DNA of 64,000 nucleotides from UBA5359 sp002410925 [NCBI: bacterium UBP13_UBA5359]. Lineage in GTDB: Bacteria > UBP13 > UBA5359. Positions 25,876-34,473 of the stretch are shown here, one piece after another. The notes under the pieces are model-generated. The model had not been told where the DNA came from. It saw only the letters and a program-made list of their open reading frames with translations, and searched no databases. The translations under genes and the position numbers were made by a program. The stretch spans positions 186,001-250,000 of the forward strand of contig DHPR01000033.1 in assembly GCA_002410925.1 (NCBI GenBank), in the 5' to 3' direction. Position 1 is the first letter of the stretch. The number at the start of each line of letters is the position of its first letter.

Positions 25876-28657
25876 TCTTTACCACTTCCAAGCATCTGTT
25901 GCAAAGATCGGCATAATGCGCATCCGTTCCTACATCCTCCGAGTACACCCAGCATCTGGCGCATTTCTCTCCTCCGGCTCTCGATACACCTATATAAATT
26001 CCCGGCTTATCCAAACTTTCAAACACATAACCACCCTCTGCCTTCTTCAGGGATACATGCGAAACAATGAAGTATTCCCGCAAGCCCTGACCAAAAGTAT
26101 CCAGAAAAGCTATAGTATCATCATCAGCATCTATACTTACGGCAGCCTCCAGGCTTTTGCCGATTATACCAGCGTTCTTGGCATTTTCCAGAGCTTTGAG
26201 AACCTCCTTACGTATAACCAGAAAACGCTCCCAGCGCTCATTCAGCGACTCATCTTCATAAAAGCCAGATGGCTGCGGCCATGCTTGCAGCTCTACGCTC
26301 TTCGCATCAGGCACGGCATAGCCCCATATCTCCTCAGCGGTGTGAGGCAGCACAGGTGAAAAGAGCAGCGTCAAGTTGCGTAAAATAATATCGAACACTG
26401 TTTGGGCCGAACGCCTGACAAGAGATTTTGTTGCAGAGGTATAGAGCCTGTCCTTAAGAACATCGAGATAGAATGAGCTCATATCCACGGCACAAAAATT
26501 ATGTATGGAGTGATAAACGGTATGGAATTCATATTTTTCATAGGCTTCCGTTACTCTTCTGCAAAGACGATCAAGCTTCATAAGTGCCCACCTGTCTATC
26601 TCCTGAAGATCCTCATATGGTAAGGCATCCGTTTTAACGTTGAACCCATCAAGGTTACCAAGCATGAAGCGTGCCGTATTACGTATACGACGGTAGACTT
26701 CCACCACATGGCCAATCAACTTATCCGATACCCTTATATCACTTCTGAAATCTGTTGAGGCTATCCACAGACGCAATATATCGGCACCATATTTTTTGAT
26801 GATCCGCTGTGGCTCTACTACATTGCCCAGAGATTTAGACATCTTTCGGCCTTCCTCATCAACCAGGAAGCCATGTGTCAGCACTTGCTTGTAGGGAGCC
26901 TTGCCGGTTGCTCCCACGGAGGTCAGCATGGATGTCTGAAACCATCCCCGATACTGGTCACTACCCTCCAGATAGAGATCAGCCGGCCAGGCCAATTCCG
27001 GGCGCTTAGCTAGTACAGCTCTATGGCTGACGCCGGAATCAAACCATACATCCATAATATCGGTTTCTTTACGAAATTTCGTTCCGCCGCAATCGGGACA
27101 TGAATAGCCGCCAGGCATAATCTCTTCAGATGTATGCTTATACCAGGCATCAGAGCCTTCACGAGCAAAAAGCTCCTCTACGGCGTTCAGAAGACTCTCT
27201 TCTATTATAGCTCGGTTGCAACACTCGCAATAGAAAATCGGCAACGGCACACCCCAAATACGCTGTCTGGATAGGCACCAATCCGGCCTATCTTTAACCA
27301 TATTGACGATACGCTCCATACCCCATTCAGGTATCCAATCCACCTTACCTATCTCACCCAGAACAGCATCCCTGTATTCATTTACATTAACAAACCACTG
27401 CTCTGTAGCCCGAAAAACAACCGGCTTCTTGCAGCGCCAACAATGAGGATAAGAATGCTTTATATCCTCCCTGGCCATTAGATAGCCTGTTTCAGCCAGA
27501 AGGTCCATAACAGCCGTATTGGCGATATCATAGCGCAAACCGGTAAAATCACCCGCTTCAGAGGTAAATATGCCGCGATTATCTAATGGACTGATTACTG
27601 GAAGATCATACCTGGAAGCTACGGCAAAATCCTCGGGGCCATGCCCGGGTGCAGTATGAACACAGCCGGTGCCCTGCTCCGAAGTAACAAACTCAGAGAG
27701 AATAAGAAGGGAATCTCTGCCAAAGAAGGGGTGCCTGCACTTCAAGCATTCCAGATCCTTGCCTGATACCCTATCCAGAATGGAGTAATCATCTATTCTG
27801 CATATCGACATAGTCTCTTCCAATAGCTCCGAAGCCACCACATAGGCGCTATTCCCAGCAACCGCCACTGAATATTCCATATGTGGATTTACAGCTACAG
27901 CCACATTAGAGATCAATGTCCAGGGCGTAGTGGTCCAGATAATAAAGTAGGGCTCGAGGGTGCTTTCTTCAGCCAGCCGGGTTGACAGAGCGCTTCTATC
28001 GCCCACGTAGGGGAATTTTACATATATAGAATTGGATGTCTTGTCATGGTACTCTATTTCAGCTTCAGCCAAAGCGGTCTCACATGAGGGACACCAGTAT
28101 ATAGGCCTAAGGCCTTTATATATCAAATCCCTGGCTACCAGCTCCTTAAAGACGGCTATCTGCTCAGCCTCATAGGCAGCATCCATGGTTATATAAGGAT
28201 TGTCCCAATCGCCGCGTACACCGAGACGCTTGAACTGCTCTCTTTGCTTGCTGATAAATTTGGCGGCAAATTCACGACAGCGCCTACGCCATTCCAAAGG
28301 CTCTATTTCATGACGATGCACACCCAGACTTTTAATGACCTGATGCTCGGTGGGCAATCCGTGCGTATCCCAGCCCGGTACATATGGAGCATCATAACCG
28401 GCCATTGTTTTCTGCCTGATAATGAAATCCTTGAGAACTTTATTTAAAGCATGCCCGAGATGAATATCACCATTCGCGTAAGGCGGTCCATCATGCAGAA
28501 TAAACTTCGGCTTGCCTTTGTTACGCTTGAGCAACGTACCGTATATATCATTCTCCAGCCAATGACGCTCTATTTCCTCTTCCCTTTGCGGCAGATTAGC
28601 CTTCATCGGCAACTCTGTCTTTGGTAAATTGATTGTTTTTCCGTAATCGTTACTCAC
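25868..28657 (-). CDS. ileS: Isoleucyl-tRNA synthetase
   Basis: Class I synthetase of 929 residues. Motifs in order are HIGH as HLGH (66-69, within PPYANGDIHLGH), the editing domain (WTTTPWTLISNVAVAVNP; GTGCVHTAPGHGPED), WFDSGVSH, KMSKS (EEGRKMSKSLGN, about 600), an anticodon-binding helical domain, and a C-terminal zinc knuckle KCARCWVYSEDVG...LCNRC. It starts inside the end of rfbD (ATGA-type overlap). No T-box leader is present because rfbD occupies the upstream position. Confidence 0.97.
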   Translation of the reverse strand: MSNDYGKTINLPKTELPMKANLPQREEEIERHWLENDIYGTLLKRNKGKPKFILHDGPPYANGDIHLGHALNKVLKDFIIRQKTMAGYDAPYVPGWDTHGLPTEHQVIKSLGVHRHEIEPLEWRRRCREFAAKFISKQREQFKRLGVRGDWDNPYITMDAAYEAEQIAVFKELVARDLIYKGLRPIYWCPSCETALAEAEIEYHDKTSNSIYVKFPYVGDRSALSTRLAEESTLEPYFIIWTTTPWTLISNVAVAVNPHMEYSVAVAGNSAYVVASELLEETMSICRIDDYSILDRVSGKDLECLKCRHPFFGRDSLLILSEFVTSEQGTGCVHTAPGHGPEDFAVASRYDLPVISPLDNRGIFTSEAGDFTGLRYDIANTAVMDLLAETGYLMAREDIKHSYPHCWRCKKPVVFRATEQWFVNVNEYRDAVLGEIGKVDWIPEWGMERIVNMVKDRPDWCLSRQRIWGVPLPIFYCECCNRAIIEESLLNAVEELFAREGSDAWYKHTSEEIMPGGYSCPDCGGTKFRKETDIMDVWFDSGVSHRAVLAKRPELAWPADLYLEGSDQYRGWFQTSMLTSVGATGKAPYKQVLTHGFLVDEEGRKMSKSLGNVVEPQRIIKKYGADILRLWIASTDFRSDIRVSDKLIGHVVEVYRRIRNTARFMLGNLDGFNVKTDALPYEDLQEIDRWALMKLDRLCRRVTEAYEKYEFHTVYHSIHNFCAVDMSSFYLDVLKDRLYTSATKSLVRRSAQTVFDIILRNLTLLFSPVLPHTAEEIWGYAVPDAKSVELQAWPQPSGFYEDESLNERWERFLVIRKEVLKALENAKNAGIIGKSLEAAVSIDADDDTIAFLDTFGQGLREYFIVSHVSLKKAEGGYVFESLDKPGIYIGVSRAGGEKCARCWVYSEDVGTDAHYADLCNRCLEVVKNV

Positions 28658-29511
28658 CGTTGTTTCTCCTCATATGCCCTTATCATGCCGTCCAGAGTAT
28701 CTCTGAAGCTGCCGATTTTATTCAGCCCCAAGCTCTCCAGCGCTAAATTATTCAATGCAGAATTGGCCGGCCTTCTAGCCGGCCGGTTAAGATCCACCGT
28801 GGAAACCGGTCGCAACTTCGTATTATATTCGGCTGTAGCTAATATCGCTCTGGCAAAATCATACCAGCTGCAAACCTCTCCACCGGTAACATGTAATATT
28901 CCATTATGTGGCAATGCCAGCAATTCCGTCAACTTGACAGCCAAATCCTGTGTAAAAGTAGGTGCGCCGCGTTGATCATCAACAACATTCAGATAACCGA
29001 TACCGGATTTAGCCTTGTCAAGAATGGCATAAACAAAGTTCCAACCGTTATACCCATAAAGCCAGGAGGTTCTGACTATTTTGTATTTCGCCCCGCTTCC
29101 GGCCACCATTGCCTCAGCTGCAGCTTTGCTGAAGCCGTAGACGTTGATTGGAGAAACTCTGTCGTATTCCGTATAAGGCTCTGATTTTGTTCCGTCAAAA
29201 ACATAATCCGTGCTTACGGACATTATAGATGCACCTATCTCACGACAGGCCGTCGCCACGTTCCAGCTGCCGACGGCATTGATCAGATACGCCTGCTCCG
29301 GCTGTGCTTCGCAGGCATCCACATCGGTCATAGCCGCGCAGTGAATCAAAGCATCAGGGTTATATTTTTGTAGCCATGATTCCGTCGCTTTGTAAGAGGT
29401 TATATCGAAATCATCTCTATCCGCTTTTATACATAGATGCCCGGCAGCGGCCAGTGCCTGCACGACATCCGTTCCCAGCATGCCGGCCGCACCTGTAACG
29501 GCAACCCGCAT
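28654..29511 (-). CDS. rfbD: dTDP-4-dehydrorhamnose reductase
   Basis: 285-residue short-chain reductase with GAAGMLGTDV (NADPH loop), the YGFSK active site and the family tail. It makes dTDP-L-rhamnose from dTDP-6-deoxy-lyxo-hexulose for surface glycans. The other rml genes are not in the window, and it is joined to ileS by an overlap, an unusual pairing. GGAGG precedes the ATG. It is the first gene after a clear promoter, which therefore also drives ileS. Confidence 0.92.
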   Translation of the reverse strand: MRVAVTGAAGMLGTDVVQALAAAGHLCIKADRDDFDITSYKATESWLQKYNPDALIHCAAMTDVDACEAQPEQAYLINAVGSWNVATACREIGASIMSVSTDYVFDGTKSEPYTEYDRVSPINVYGFSKAAAEAMVAGSGAKYKIVRTSWLYGYNGWNFVYAILDKAKSGIGYLNVVDDQRGAPTFTQDLAVKLTELLALPHNGILHVTGGEVCSWYDFARAILATAEYNTKLRPVSTVDLNRPARRPANSALNNLALESLGLNKIGSFRDTLDGMIRAYEEKQR

Positions 29512-29537
29512 CGCGTCGCCTCCACAATTATAATAAT

Positions 29538-29605
29538 GCCCCTATATCAGGGGCGTCGGTCTAAAAAATCATTATAAATATAGCACAAGGGATATGGAGC
29601 GTCAA
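29538..29605 (-). promoter_or_regulatory. rfbD-ileS operon promoter with leader hairpin
   Basis: On the minus strand the -35 is TTGACG (29600-29605) and the -10 is TATATT (29577-29582), with a 17-base spacer. A second A/T-rich hexamer TATAAT overlaps just downstream. The short leader contains a GCCCC/GGGGC hairpin at 29538-29554 but no T-run after it, so it is not an obvious terminator. Confidence 0.8.
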
Positions 29606-29653
29606 TTTAAAGATGACCTTCAAATAAAGCGAACGCAATTATGAAAATTCGGT

Positions 29654-29950
29654 CTAAGAGAGTAAACGCTGCAGCAGCCCTGTTCGATCAAGGCCTACTA
29701 CTGCCAGTCTCTTGTAACGGGAATGTTCACCAGATAGAATCTCCAGAGAACTTTTGGATATACCGAGCTTTTTACTAAGTATCTTTATCAGACGCTCATT
29801 AGCCTGCCCCTCCAGGGGAGGTGCGGTAGTCCTTATTTCCAATCTTCCCTCTCTGACACCCTCTATGGCATCTTTTGATGCCCTGGGGCGTATCCTGACT
29901 TCAAATACCAATCGGCCATCCTTCTCATCGGTTATCAAGACATCACTCAT
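29654..29950 (-). CDS. DUF167 (YggU) family protein
   Basis: 98 residues with the YggU/DUF167 pattern: FEVRIRPRASKDAIEGVREG, LEIRTTAPPLEGQANERLIKILSKKLGI and LEILSGEHSRYKRLAV. The biochemical role is unknown. It lies nine bases after the divIVA-like gene, in the sepF-divIVA cluster where ylmG-like genes usually sit. The ribosome site is weak. Confidence 0.88.
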   Translation of the reverse strand: MSDVLITDEKDGRLVFEVRIRPRASKDAIEGVREGRLEIRTTAPPLEGQANERLIKILSKKLGISKSSLEILSGEHSRYKRLAVVGLDRTGLLQRLLS

Positions 29951-29959
29951 TGCATCAGC

Positions 29960-30361
29960 CTATTCAAGCATCTTGATATGCGTTTCCAATAATGTCCTGA
30001 ATTCTATTTTAAAATGCTCCTTTCTGGCTTCTAATTCACTGAGATCATTAAGCATTCGTTCTTTTTCCAGTTGCGCCTCACGCCTGGTAAGCTCTGCTTC
30101 ACGCTGTGCGCTCTCCCGGATATCTTCAGATGCCTTCTGAGCGCTTATCATAGCCGAGCGCATAGTCTCTTCCATTTCTTCATATCGCTGAACCTTCTTC
30201 TGCCAAGCGCCCAGTTCCTCTTTCAATCTGGCATTTTCATTGATAACCTTCTCATAATCATCTCCAACTTTGGCTAAAAACTCTTCAACCTCGCCGGGAT
30301 CATATCCCCTTAACCGGTGTGAAAACTCATGATGGACAATATCTATAGGTAGCAAACGCAA
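29960..30361 (-). CDS. DivIVA-family cell-pole/division coiled-coil protein
   Basis: 133 residues. The N-terminal segment IDIVHHEFSHRLRGYDPGEVEEFLAKVGDDYEKV is the conserved DivIVA membrane-binding domain, followed by a long coiled coil (about 35-125). DivIVA proteins bind curved membrane and recruit division or growth proteins. The start is TTG with AAGGGGG upstream. The position after proC and sepF is the usual Gram-positive division cluster. Shorter than B. subtilis DivIVA, but within the range of clostridial homologues. Confidence 0.9.
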   Translation of the reverse strand: MRLLPIDIVHHEFSHRLRGYDPGEVEEFLAKVGDDYEKVINENARLKEELGAWQKKVQRYEEMEETMRSAMISAQKASEDIRESAQREAELTRREAQLEKERMLNDLSELEARKEHFKIEFRTLLETHIKMLE

Positions 30362-30474
30362 GATTATCCCCCTTTTCGGATGCTGAATGCGAAACAGCCT
30401 GCACCCCTAGCTTTTATATACTATATCTCAAGCCCAAATAATCTGCTCCGATCGCCTTCCCGCTTCCGCATATC

Positions 30475-31299
30475 TCATTTCTCAAGTTCGGCAGATCTTT
30501 CCGCTGCTGCTGCCACGGCGCTGTATATAGCTGCTCTGAATCCCTCTCTCTCCAGTTTCTCTATGGCAGCGATAGTCGTGCCGCCGGGCGATGTAACCAT
30601 ATCTCGCAGTGTTGCCGGATGAAGGCCGCTCTTTGAAACCATGTCAGTCGAACCGCTTACCGTCGCCAGCGCCAGCCGTCGTGCCAGATCTCTCGATAAC
30701 CCCTCCCTAACGCCTGCATCGATTAAAGCCTCAATAAAGGTATAGACATACGCCGGTCCGCTACCACTAAGACCTGTAACGGCATCCATACAGCTCTCTC
30801 CAACTCTGACAACATCGCCTACAGCCTTCAGCAGCCTTTCAGCCAAATCGATCTCCGTCAGTGATACTTCCGGCAATGAAGCAATGGCTGTTATCCCTTT
30901 GCCGATCAGCGCCGGAGTGTTGGGCATGCACCGGATTATACACCGATGCCCCGCCAGGCCGCTGGAGAGCTTGCTCAACGAAAGCCCGGCAATAATTGAC
31001 AAAACCAGCTGCGTCTTGCTTATAGATGCAGAAACAGCCTCCAAAACTATATTAGCTGTCTGGGGCTTGACGGCCAGAATAATAATACTCCTGTCCGCTA
31101 TACCATTTGTTATGTCACCGGTCGTATTAATGCCGGCCTCTCCGGCCAACGTTTCCAGCTTGATCGGATCAATATCAATAGCCGTCAGGTCCTGCGGCAA
31201 TATCATACCGCTGCCGACCAGGCCTTTGATTATGGCCGATCCCATGACGCCGGCGCCAATGACAGCTATCTGCCTGTCGATACTCCCATTCTCTTCCAA
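30475..31299 (-). CDS. proC: Pyrroline-5-carboxylate reductase
   Basis: Last step of proline synthesis. The 274 residues show the NAD(P)-binding AVIGAGVMGSAIIKGL, VKPQ, RCMPNTPALIGKG and the signature LSGSGPAYVYTFIEALIDAGVREGL. The start is TTG at 31299, nine bases after GAGG. The gene is five bases after sepF; proC in the sepF cluster is common in Clostridia. A 113-base gap to the divIVA-like gene shows no clear terminator. Confidence 0.96.
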   Translation of the reverse strand: MEENGSIDRQIAVIGAGVMGSAIIKGLVGSGMILPQDLTAIDIDPIKLETLAGEAGINTTGDITNGIADRSIIILAVKPQTANIVLEAVSASISKTQLVLSIIAGLSLSKLSSGLAGHRCIIRCMPNTPALIGKGITAIASLPEVSLTEIDLAERLLKAVGDVVRVGESCMDAVTGLSGSGPAYVYTFIEALIDAGVREGLSRDLARRLALATVSGSTDMVSKSGLHPATLRDMVTSPGGTTIAAIEKLEREGFRAAIYSAVAAAAERSAELEK

Positions 31300-31303
31300 T
31301 AGC

Positions 31304-31726
31304 CTACTCCTCTATTCTGACCTCAGCCGTATCCTGGTATTTGGCCGTGCTAATGCTGATATTATTAGGCGTAAAGAGGATGATATTATCGCCCAATCTC
31401 TGATAATGGCCGTCAAGAGCATAGGTTATGCCGCTAATGAAATCAACAATGCGCCTGGCCATCGATTCATCAGCACCCCCCAGATTTACTACCACAGGAC
31501 ACCTGGCTTTCAGATTATCCGCTACCATTTTAGCTTCATCAATTGATGAAGGATCAAAGACTACTATTTCATTCTGCCGGGACGTATTGCATACTGAAAA
31601 AAGCCCTTTTCTGCCACGTCCCCCTCTCTCCTGCTCGTCATGAGCCTCCTCTACATATTCATAATCGTCTTCATCACCATCCAGATTTAAAAAACCAAGT
31701 ATTCTAGATATAATTCCGCCAGCCAT
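31304..31726 (-). CDS. sepF: Cell division protein SepF
   Basis: 140 residues: a short amphipathic N-terminus (GIISRILGFLNLD), an acidic linker, then the SepF domain (NEIVVFDPSSIDEAKMVADN, CPVVVNLGGADESMARRIVDFISG, GDNIILFTPNNISI). SepF anchors FtsZ to the membrane and is typical of Gram-positive bacteria and relatives. It follows yggS by two bases. GGAGGT precedes the ATG. Confidence 0.95.
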   Translation of the reverse strand: MAGGIISRILGFLNLDGDEDDYEYVEEAHDEQERGGRGRKGLFSVCNTSRQNEIVVFDPSSIDEAKMVADNLKARCPVVVNLGGADESMARRIVDFISGITYALDGHYQRLGDNIILFTPNNISISTAKYQDTAEVRIEE

Positions 31727-31728
31727 AT

Positions 31729-32415
31729 TTACCTCCGGTCTCCAAAAATTGCTCTGCCGATACGAACAATAGTAGCTCCTTCTTTTACAGCCAAGGCATA
31801 ATCATGCGACATCCCCATCGATAGCTCCGGCAAGCTGAGCCCGGTCTGCCTGCTCAAACTGTCCCTGATATGCCTCAGTTCAGCAAAATAACGCCTTGAC
31901 GACAGCTCATCCCCAAGAGGCGGTATGGCCATCAAGCCTACAACCTCAATCCCCTCGACGCCGGCAATGCTCTCCAGGTTGCTGCTGACCTTTGCCGGAC
32001 TCATTCCCGCCTTGGAAGATTCACTGCCAATATTAACCTCTATCAGTGCCTTTATCTTCTTGCCGACAGCCAATGCCGCCTGAGAGAGGCGATTAGCCAG
32101 CTTAACGCTGTCTACCGTCTGTATCCAATCAAAAAGACCGGCGGCACGCCTGGCCTTATTGCTCTGCAAGCTACCGATCATATGGCAAGTGAAGTCATAG
32201 CCCTTTAGATCTTCAAATTTTGCCTCTGCCTCCTGAACATAGTTCTCGCCGATATCTGTTACGCCGGCCTTGAGTGCCTCTATAACACGCTCAGGCTCTA
32301 CCGTCTTGGTAACGGCAACCAGGCGCACAGCGTCAGCGCTTCGTCCGCTTATAGATGCAGCGGCCGCTATATTGTCACGAATATATACTATGTTATCGGC
32401 TATTGATCTTTTCAT
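31729..32415 (-). CDS. yggS: YggS-family PLP homeostasis protein
   Basis: A PLP-binding TIM-barrel protein that buffers free pyridoxal phosphate. Motifs are VRLVAVTKTVEPERVIEAL (PLP lysine), GENYVQEAEAK, CHMIGSLQSNKARRA, VNIGSESSKAGM and LSMGMSHDYALAVKEGATIVRIGRAIFG. The start is taken at ATG 32415, giving 228 residues, the family norm; an upstream ATG at 32472 would place the leader hairpin inside the gene. AGGGG lies about 13 bases upstream. It is next to pdxS, which makes PLP. Confidence 0.93.
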   Translation of the reverse strand: MKRSIADNIVYIRDNIAAAASISGRSADAVRLVAVTKTVEPERVIEALKAGVTDIGENYVQEAEAKFEDLKGYDFTCHMIGSLQSNKARRAAGLFDWIQTVDSVKLANRLSQAALAVGKKIKALIEVNIGSESSKAGMSPAKVSSNLESIAGVEGIEVVGLMAIPPLGDELSSRRYFAELRHIRDSLSRQTGLSLPELSMGMSHDYALAVKEGATIVRIGRAIFGDRR

Positions 32416-32430
32416 TATGCAAGCAAATCC

Positions 32431-32453
32431 CCTGTAGTATTCTATTCTACAGG
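32431..32453 (-). promoter_or_regulatory. Leader hairpin just upstream of yggS
   Basis: A 7-base-pair inverted repeat (CCTGTAG ... CTACAGG) with a 9-base A/T loop ends next to the AGGGG ribosome site of yggS. It could act as an operator or affect translation; no known motif was recognised. Confidence 0.4.
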
Positions 32454-32474
32454 AGAGCCTCATTTCCTTCATTC

Positions 32475-32504
32475 ATTTAAAAGGCCGGTTGCATGCAACC
32501 GGCC
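32475..32504 (-). terminator. Rho-independent terminator after pdxS
   Basis: On the minus strand a perfect hairpin built on GGCCGGTTGC / GCAACCGGCC (32483-32504) is followed by TTTTAAAT. It separates pdxS from yggS. Confidence 0.85.
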
Positions 32505-32549
32505 CTCTCTACCCTGCTATCCTGCCGGGTCAATCTTTGAGCGATTCCT

Positions 32550-33434
32550 CTACCAGCCTCGCTTAGCCAGCAGCTCCTCCTCAGGTATTTTACAGATGTC
32601 CAGCCCGGCCATGGCCTCACCGATACCTTCCGAGACCCTGGCGATAAGATCAGCATCTTCATAATGAGCAGCGGCTTCTACAATAGCTTTAGCCCGAAGC
32701 GGAGGATTATCAGACTTAAATATGCCTGATCCGACAAAAATCGCCTCAGCCCCAAGTTGTAACATCAGAGCGGCATCGGCCGGAGTGGCTATACCGCCGG
32801 CGGCAAAGTTAGGAACGGGCAGCTTACCCAGCTTCTTTACCTCCAGCACCAGATCATAAGGTGCTCCCATGTTCTTAGCTTCCGCCATCAACTCTTCCAC
32901 AGGCATATTTTGAACACGCCGGATATCGGCCATTACCGATCTCATGTGACGTACAGCTTCCACAATATTTCCGGTACCCGGCTCACCCTTGGTACGAATC
33001 ATAGCTGCACCCTCGCCAATACGACGCAAGGCTTCGCCCAGATCACGACAGCCGCAGACAAAAGGCACTTTGAAGCTCAGCTTATCGATATGAAAGGCTT
33101 CATCAGCCGGTGTAAGGACTTCGCTCTCATCGATAAAATCGACACCCATAGCTTCGAGTAATTGGGCTTCAACAAAGTGGCCGATACGTGCCTTGGCCAT
33201 AACCGGTATAGTTACTGCACCCATGATTTCCTTGATTTTCAGCGGATCTGCCATTCTGGCGATTCCGCCCTGAGCACGAATATCAGCCGGCACTCTCTCC
33301 AATGCCATAACCGCTACCGCACCGGCATCCTCAGCAATCCTGGCCTGTTCAGCCGTTGTAACGTCCATGATGACGCCGCCCTTAAGCTTCTCTGCCAGAC
33401 CTGTTTTTGCTCTCCAGGTAGATCTTTCCTCCAT
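32550..33434 (-). CDS. pdxS: Pyridoxal 5'-phosphate synthase subunit PdxS
   Basis: 294-residue TIM-barrel synthase that makes PLP from ribose 5-phosphate, glyceraldehyde 3-phosphate and ammonia. Clear motifs are [44 protein letters not shown] (catalytic Lys), [12 protein letters not shown] and [15 protein letters not shown]. Its glutaminase partner pdxT, usually adjacent, is not here. It has its own promoter and terminator. PLP in this window also concerns YggS next door. Confidence 0.97.
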   Translation of the reverse strand: MEERSTWRAKTGLAEKLKGGVIMDVTTAEQARIAEDAGAVAVMALERVPADIRAQGGIARMADPLKIKEIMGAVTIPVMAKARIGHFVEAQLLEAMGVDFIDESEVLTPADEAFHIDKLSFKVPFVCGCRDLGEALRRIGEGAAMIRTKGEPGTGNIVEAVRHMRSVMADIRRVQNMPVEELMAEAKNMGAPYDLVLEVKKLGKLPVPNFAAGGIATPADAALMLQLGAEAIFVGSGIFKSDNPPLRAKAIVEAAAHYEDADLIARVSEGIGEAMAGLDICKIPEEELLAKRGW

Positions 33435-33459
33435 TGCTATCCCCCCCGATTTGAATGTG

Positions 33460-33520
33460 GAATGCAGATTTTGGAATTCTGCATTCTATCGCTTACATAA
33501 TTATCCAGCAATCTGCATTC
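33460..33520 (-). promoter_or_regulatory. pdxS promoter with three GAATGCAGA repeats
   Basis: On the minus strand the -35 is TTGCTG (33506-33511) and the -10 is TAGAAT (33483-33488), with a 17-base spacer. The 9-base element GAATGCAGA occurs just before the -35 (33512-33520), again overlapping the -10 (33478-33486), and in inverted form at 33460-33468. This layout, with direct and inverted copies around the core promoter, looks like a regulator-binding array. A PdxR-like factor is one possibility (inference). Confidence 0.6.
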
Positions 33521-33537
33521 ACCATTCTACACCTTGT

Positions 33538-34461
33538 TTAAAGCTTGCAGAGCTTCTGCAAGCGCTCCCATTTTCTATCTACTTCCTGCTGTATCTCAGC
33601 GATAACATGCTCATTCTCCGGCCGGAAAAGATGACGAAAACGCGTTTGGAGCTTGAGGAAATCCTCTATCGGTTTCTTTTCCCTGGGCGTATAAGTCAGC
33701 TTGTATCGACCGTCGACAACTTCATATAACGGCCAGAAGCAAGTATCTGCCGCCAAACGGCACATCTCCATGGTCAATTCCATGGGAAAGCCCCATCCAA
33801 GACGACATGGAGCCAGAACGTTCATGAACTTGGGACCATCGATACTGAAGGCATATTCTGCCTTGGCATTGAGATCACGCCAGTGCGCTGGGGTAGTCTG
33901 CGCTACATAGGGTATCTCATGTGCAACCATGCAGGCCGTTAGATCCTTCCTCTGCTGCTGCTTGCCTTGGACAACCTTGCCCACCGGGCTGGTGGTGGTC
34001 ATGGCTCCCCTGGGAGTGGCACTGGATCTTTGAATACCGGTGTTCATATATGCACCATTGTCATAACACACATAAAGTAGGTTATGACCGCGTTCCATGG
34101 CTCCGGATAGAGACTGGAAGCCTATATCGTATGTGCCTCCGTCGCCGCCGAACGCTACGAAATTTATCTTTTCATCAGCTATCTTGCCCTGCTTTTTCAG
34201 AGACTTATAAGCAGCTTCAATACCGCTTACGCTGGCCCCTGCATTTTCAAAGGCGCTGTGAACGAAAGGCACGTTCCAGGCACTGTATGGAAATATGGTA
34301 GTGGTAACCTCCAGACAACCGGTAGCCGACCCCACTACAACCGGATCTGCGGAGGCCATAAGAACCTGTCTGACTACGTTTGGCGCGCTACATCCGGCAC
34401 AGGCCCTATGACCGCCGCACAACGGCGCCCGCCTGGTTGCCAATTGTTTCAGATTGGACAT
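33538..34461 (-). CDS. porB: Pyruvate:ferredoxin oxidoreductase, beta subunit
   Basis: 307 residues. TPP-binding subunit of the four-subunit enzyme that oxidises pyruvate to acetyl-CoA and CO2 and reduces ferredoxin. Features are cluster-ligand cysteines CAGCSAPNVV, the TPP/Mg motif FGGDGGTYDIGFQSLSGA ending in VCYDNGAYMNTG, and the beta tail YKLTYTPREKKPI. Last gene of the por operon, 12 bases after porA, with AAGGAGG upstream. Confidence 0.94.
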   Translation of the reverse strand: MSNLKQLATRRAPLCGGHRACAGCSAPNVVRQVLMASADPVVVGSATGCLEVTTTIFPYSAWNVPFVHSAFENAGASVSGIEAAYKSLKKQGKIADEKINFVAFGGDGGTYDIGFQSLSGAMERGHNLLYVCYDNGAYMNTGIQRSSATPRGAMTTTSPVGKVVQGKQQQRKDLTACMVAHEIPYVAQTTPAHWRDLNAKAEYAFSIDGPKFMNVLAPCRLGWGFPMELTMEMCRLAADTCFWPLYEVVDGRYKLTYTPREKKPIEDFLKLQTRFRHLFRPENEHVIAEIQQEVDRKWERLQKLCKL

Positions 34462-34473
34462 TTGCTTTCCTCC

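Noticed and set aside
28650-29520. T-box riboswitch for ileS
   Set aside because: The predicted leader before rfbD is only about 60 bases and lacks T-box elements; ileS has no leader of its own.
32431-32453. Hairpin CTGTAG/CTACAG as a LexA (SOS) box
   Set aside because: It does not match the Gram-positive CGAAC-N4-GTTCG box or the CTGT-N8-ACAG proteobacterial box in spacing.
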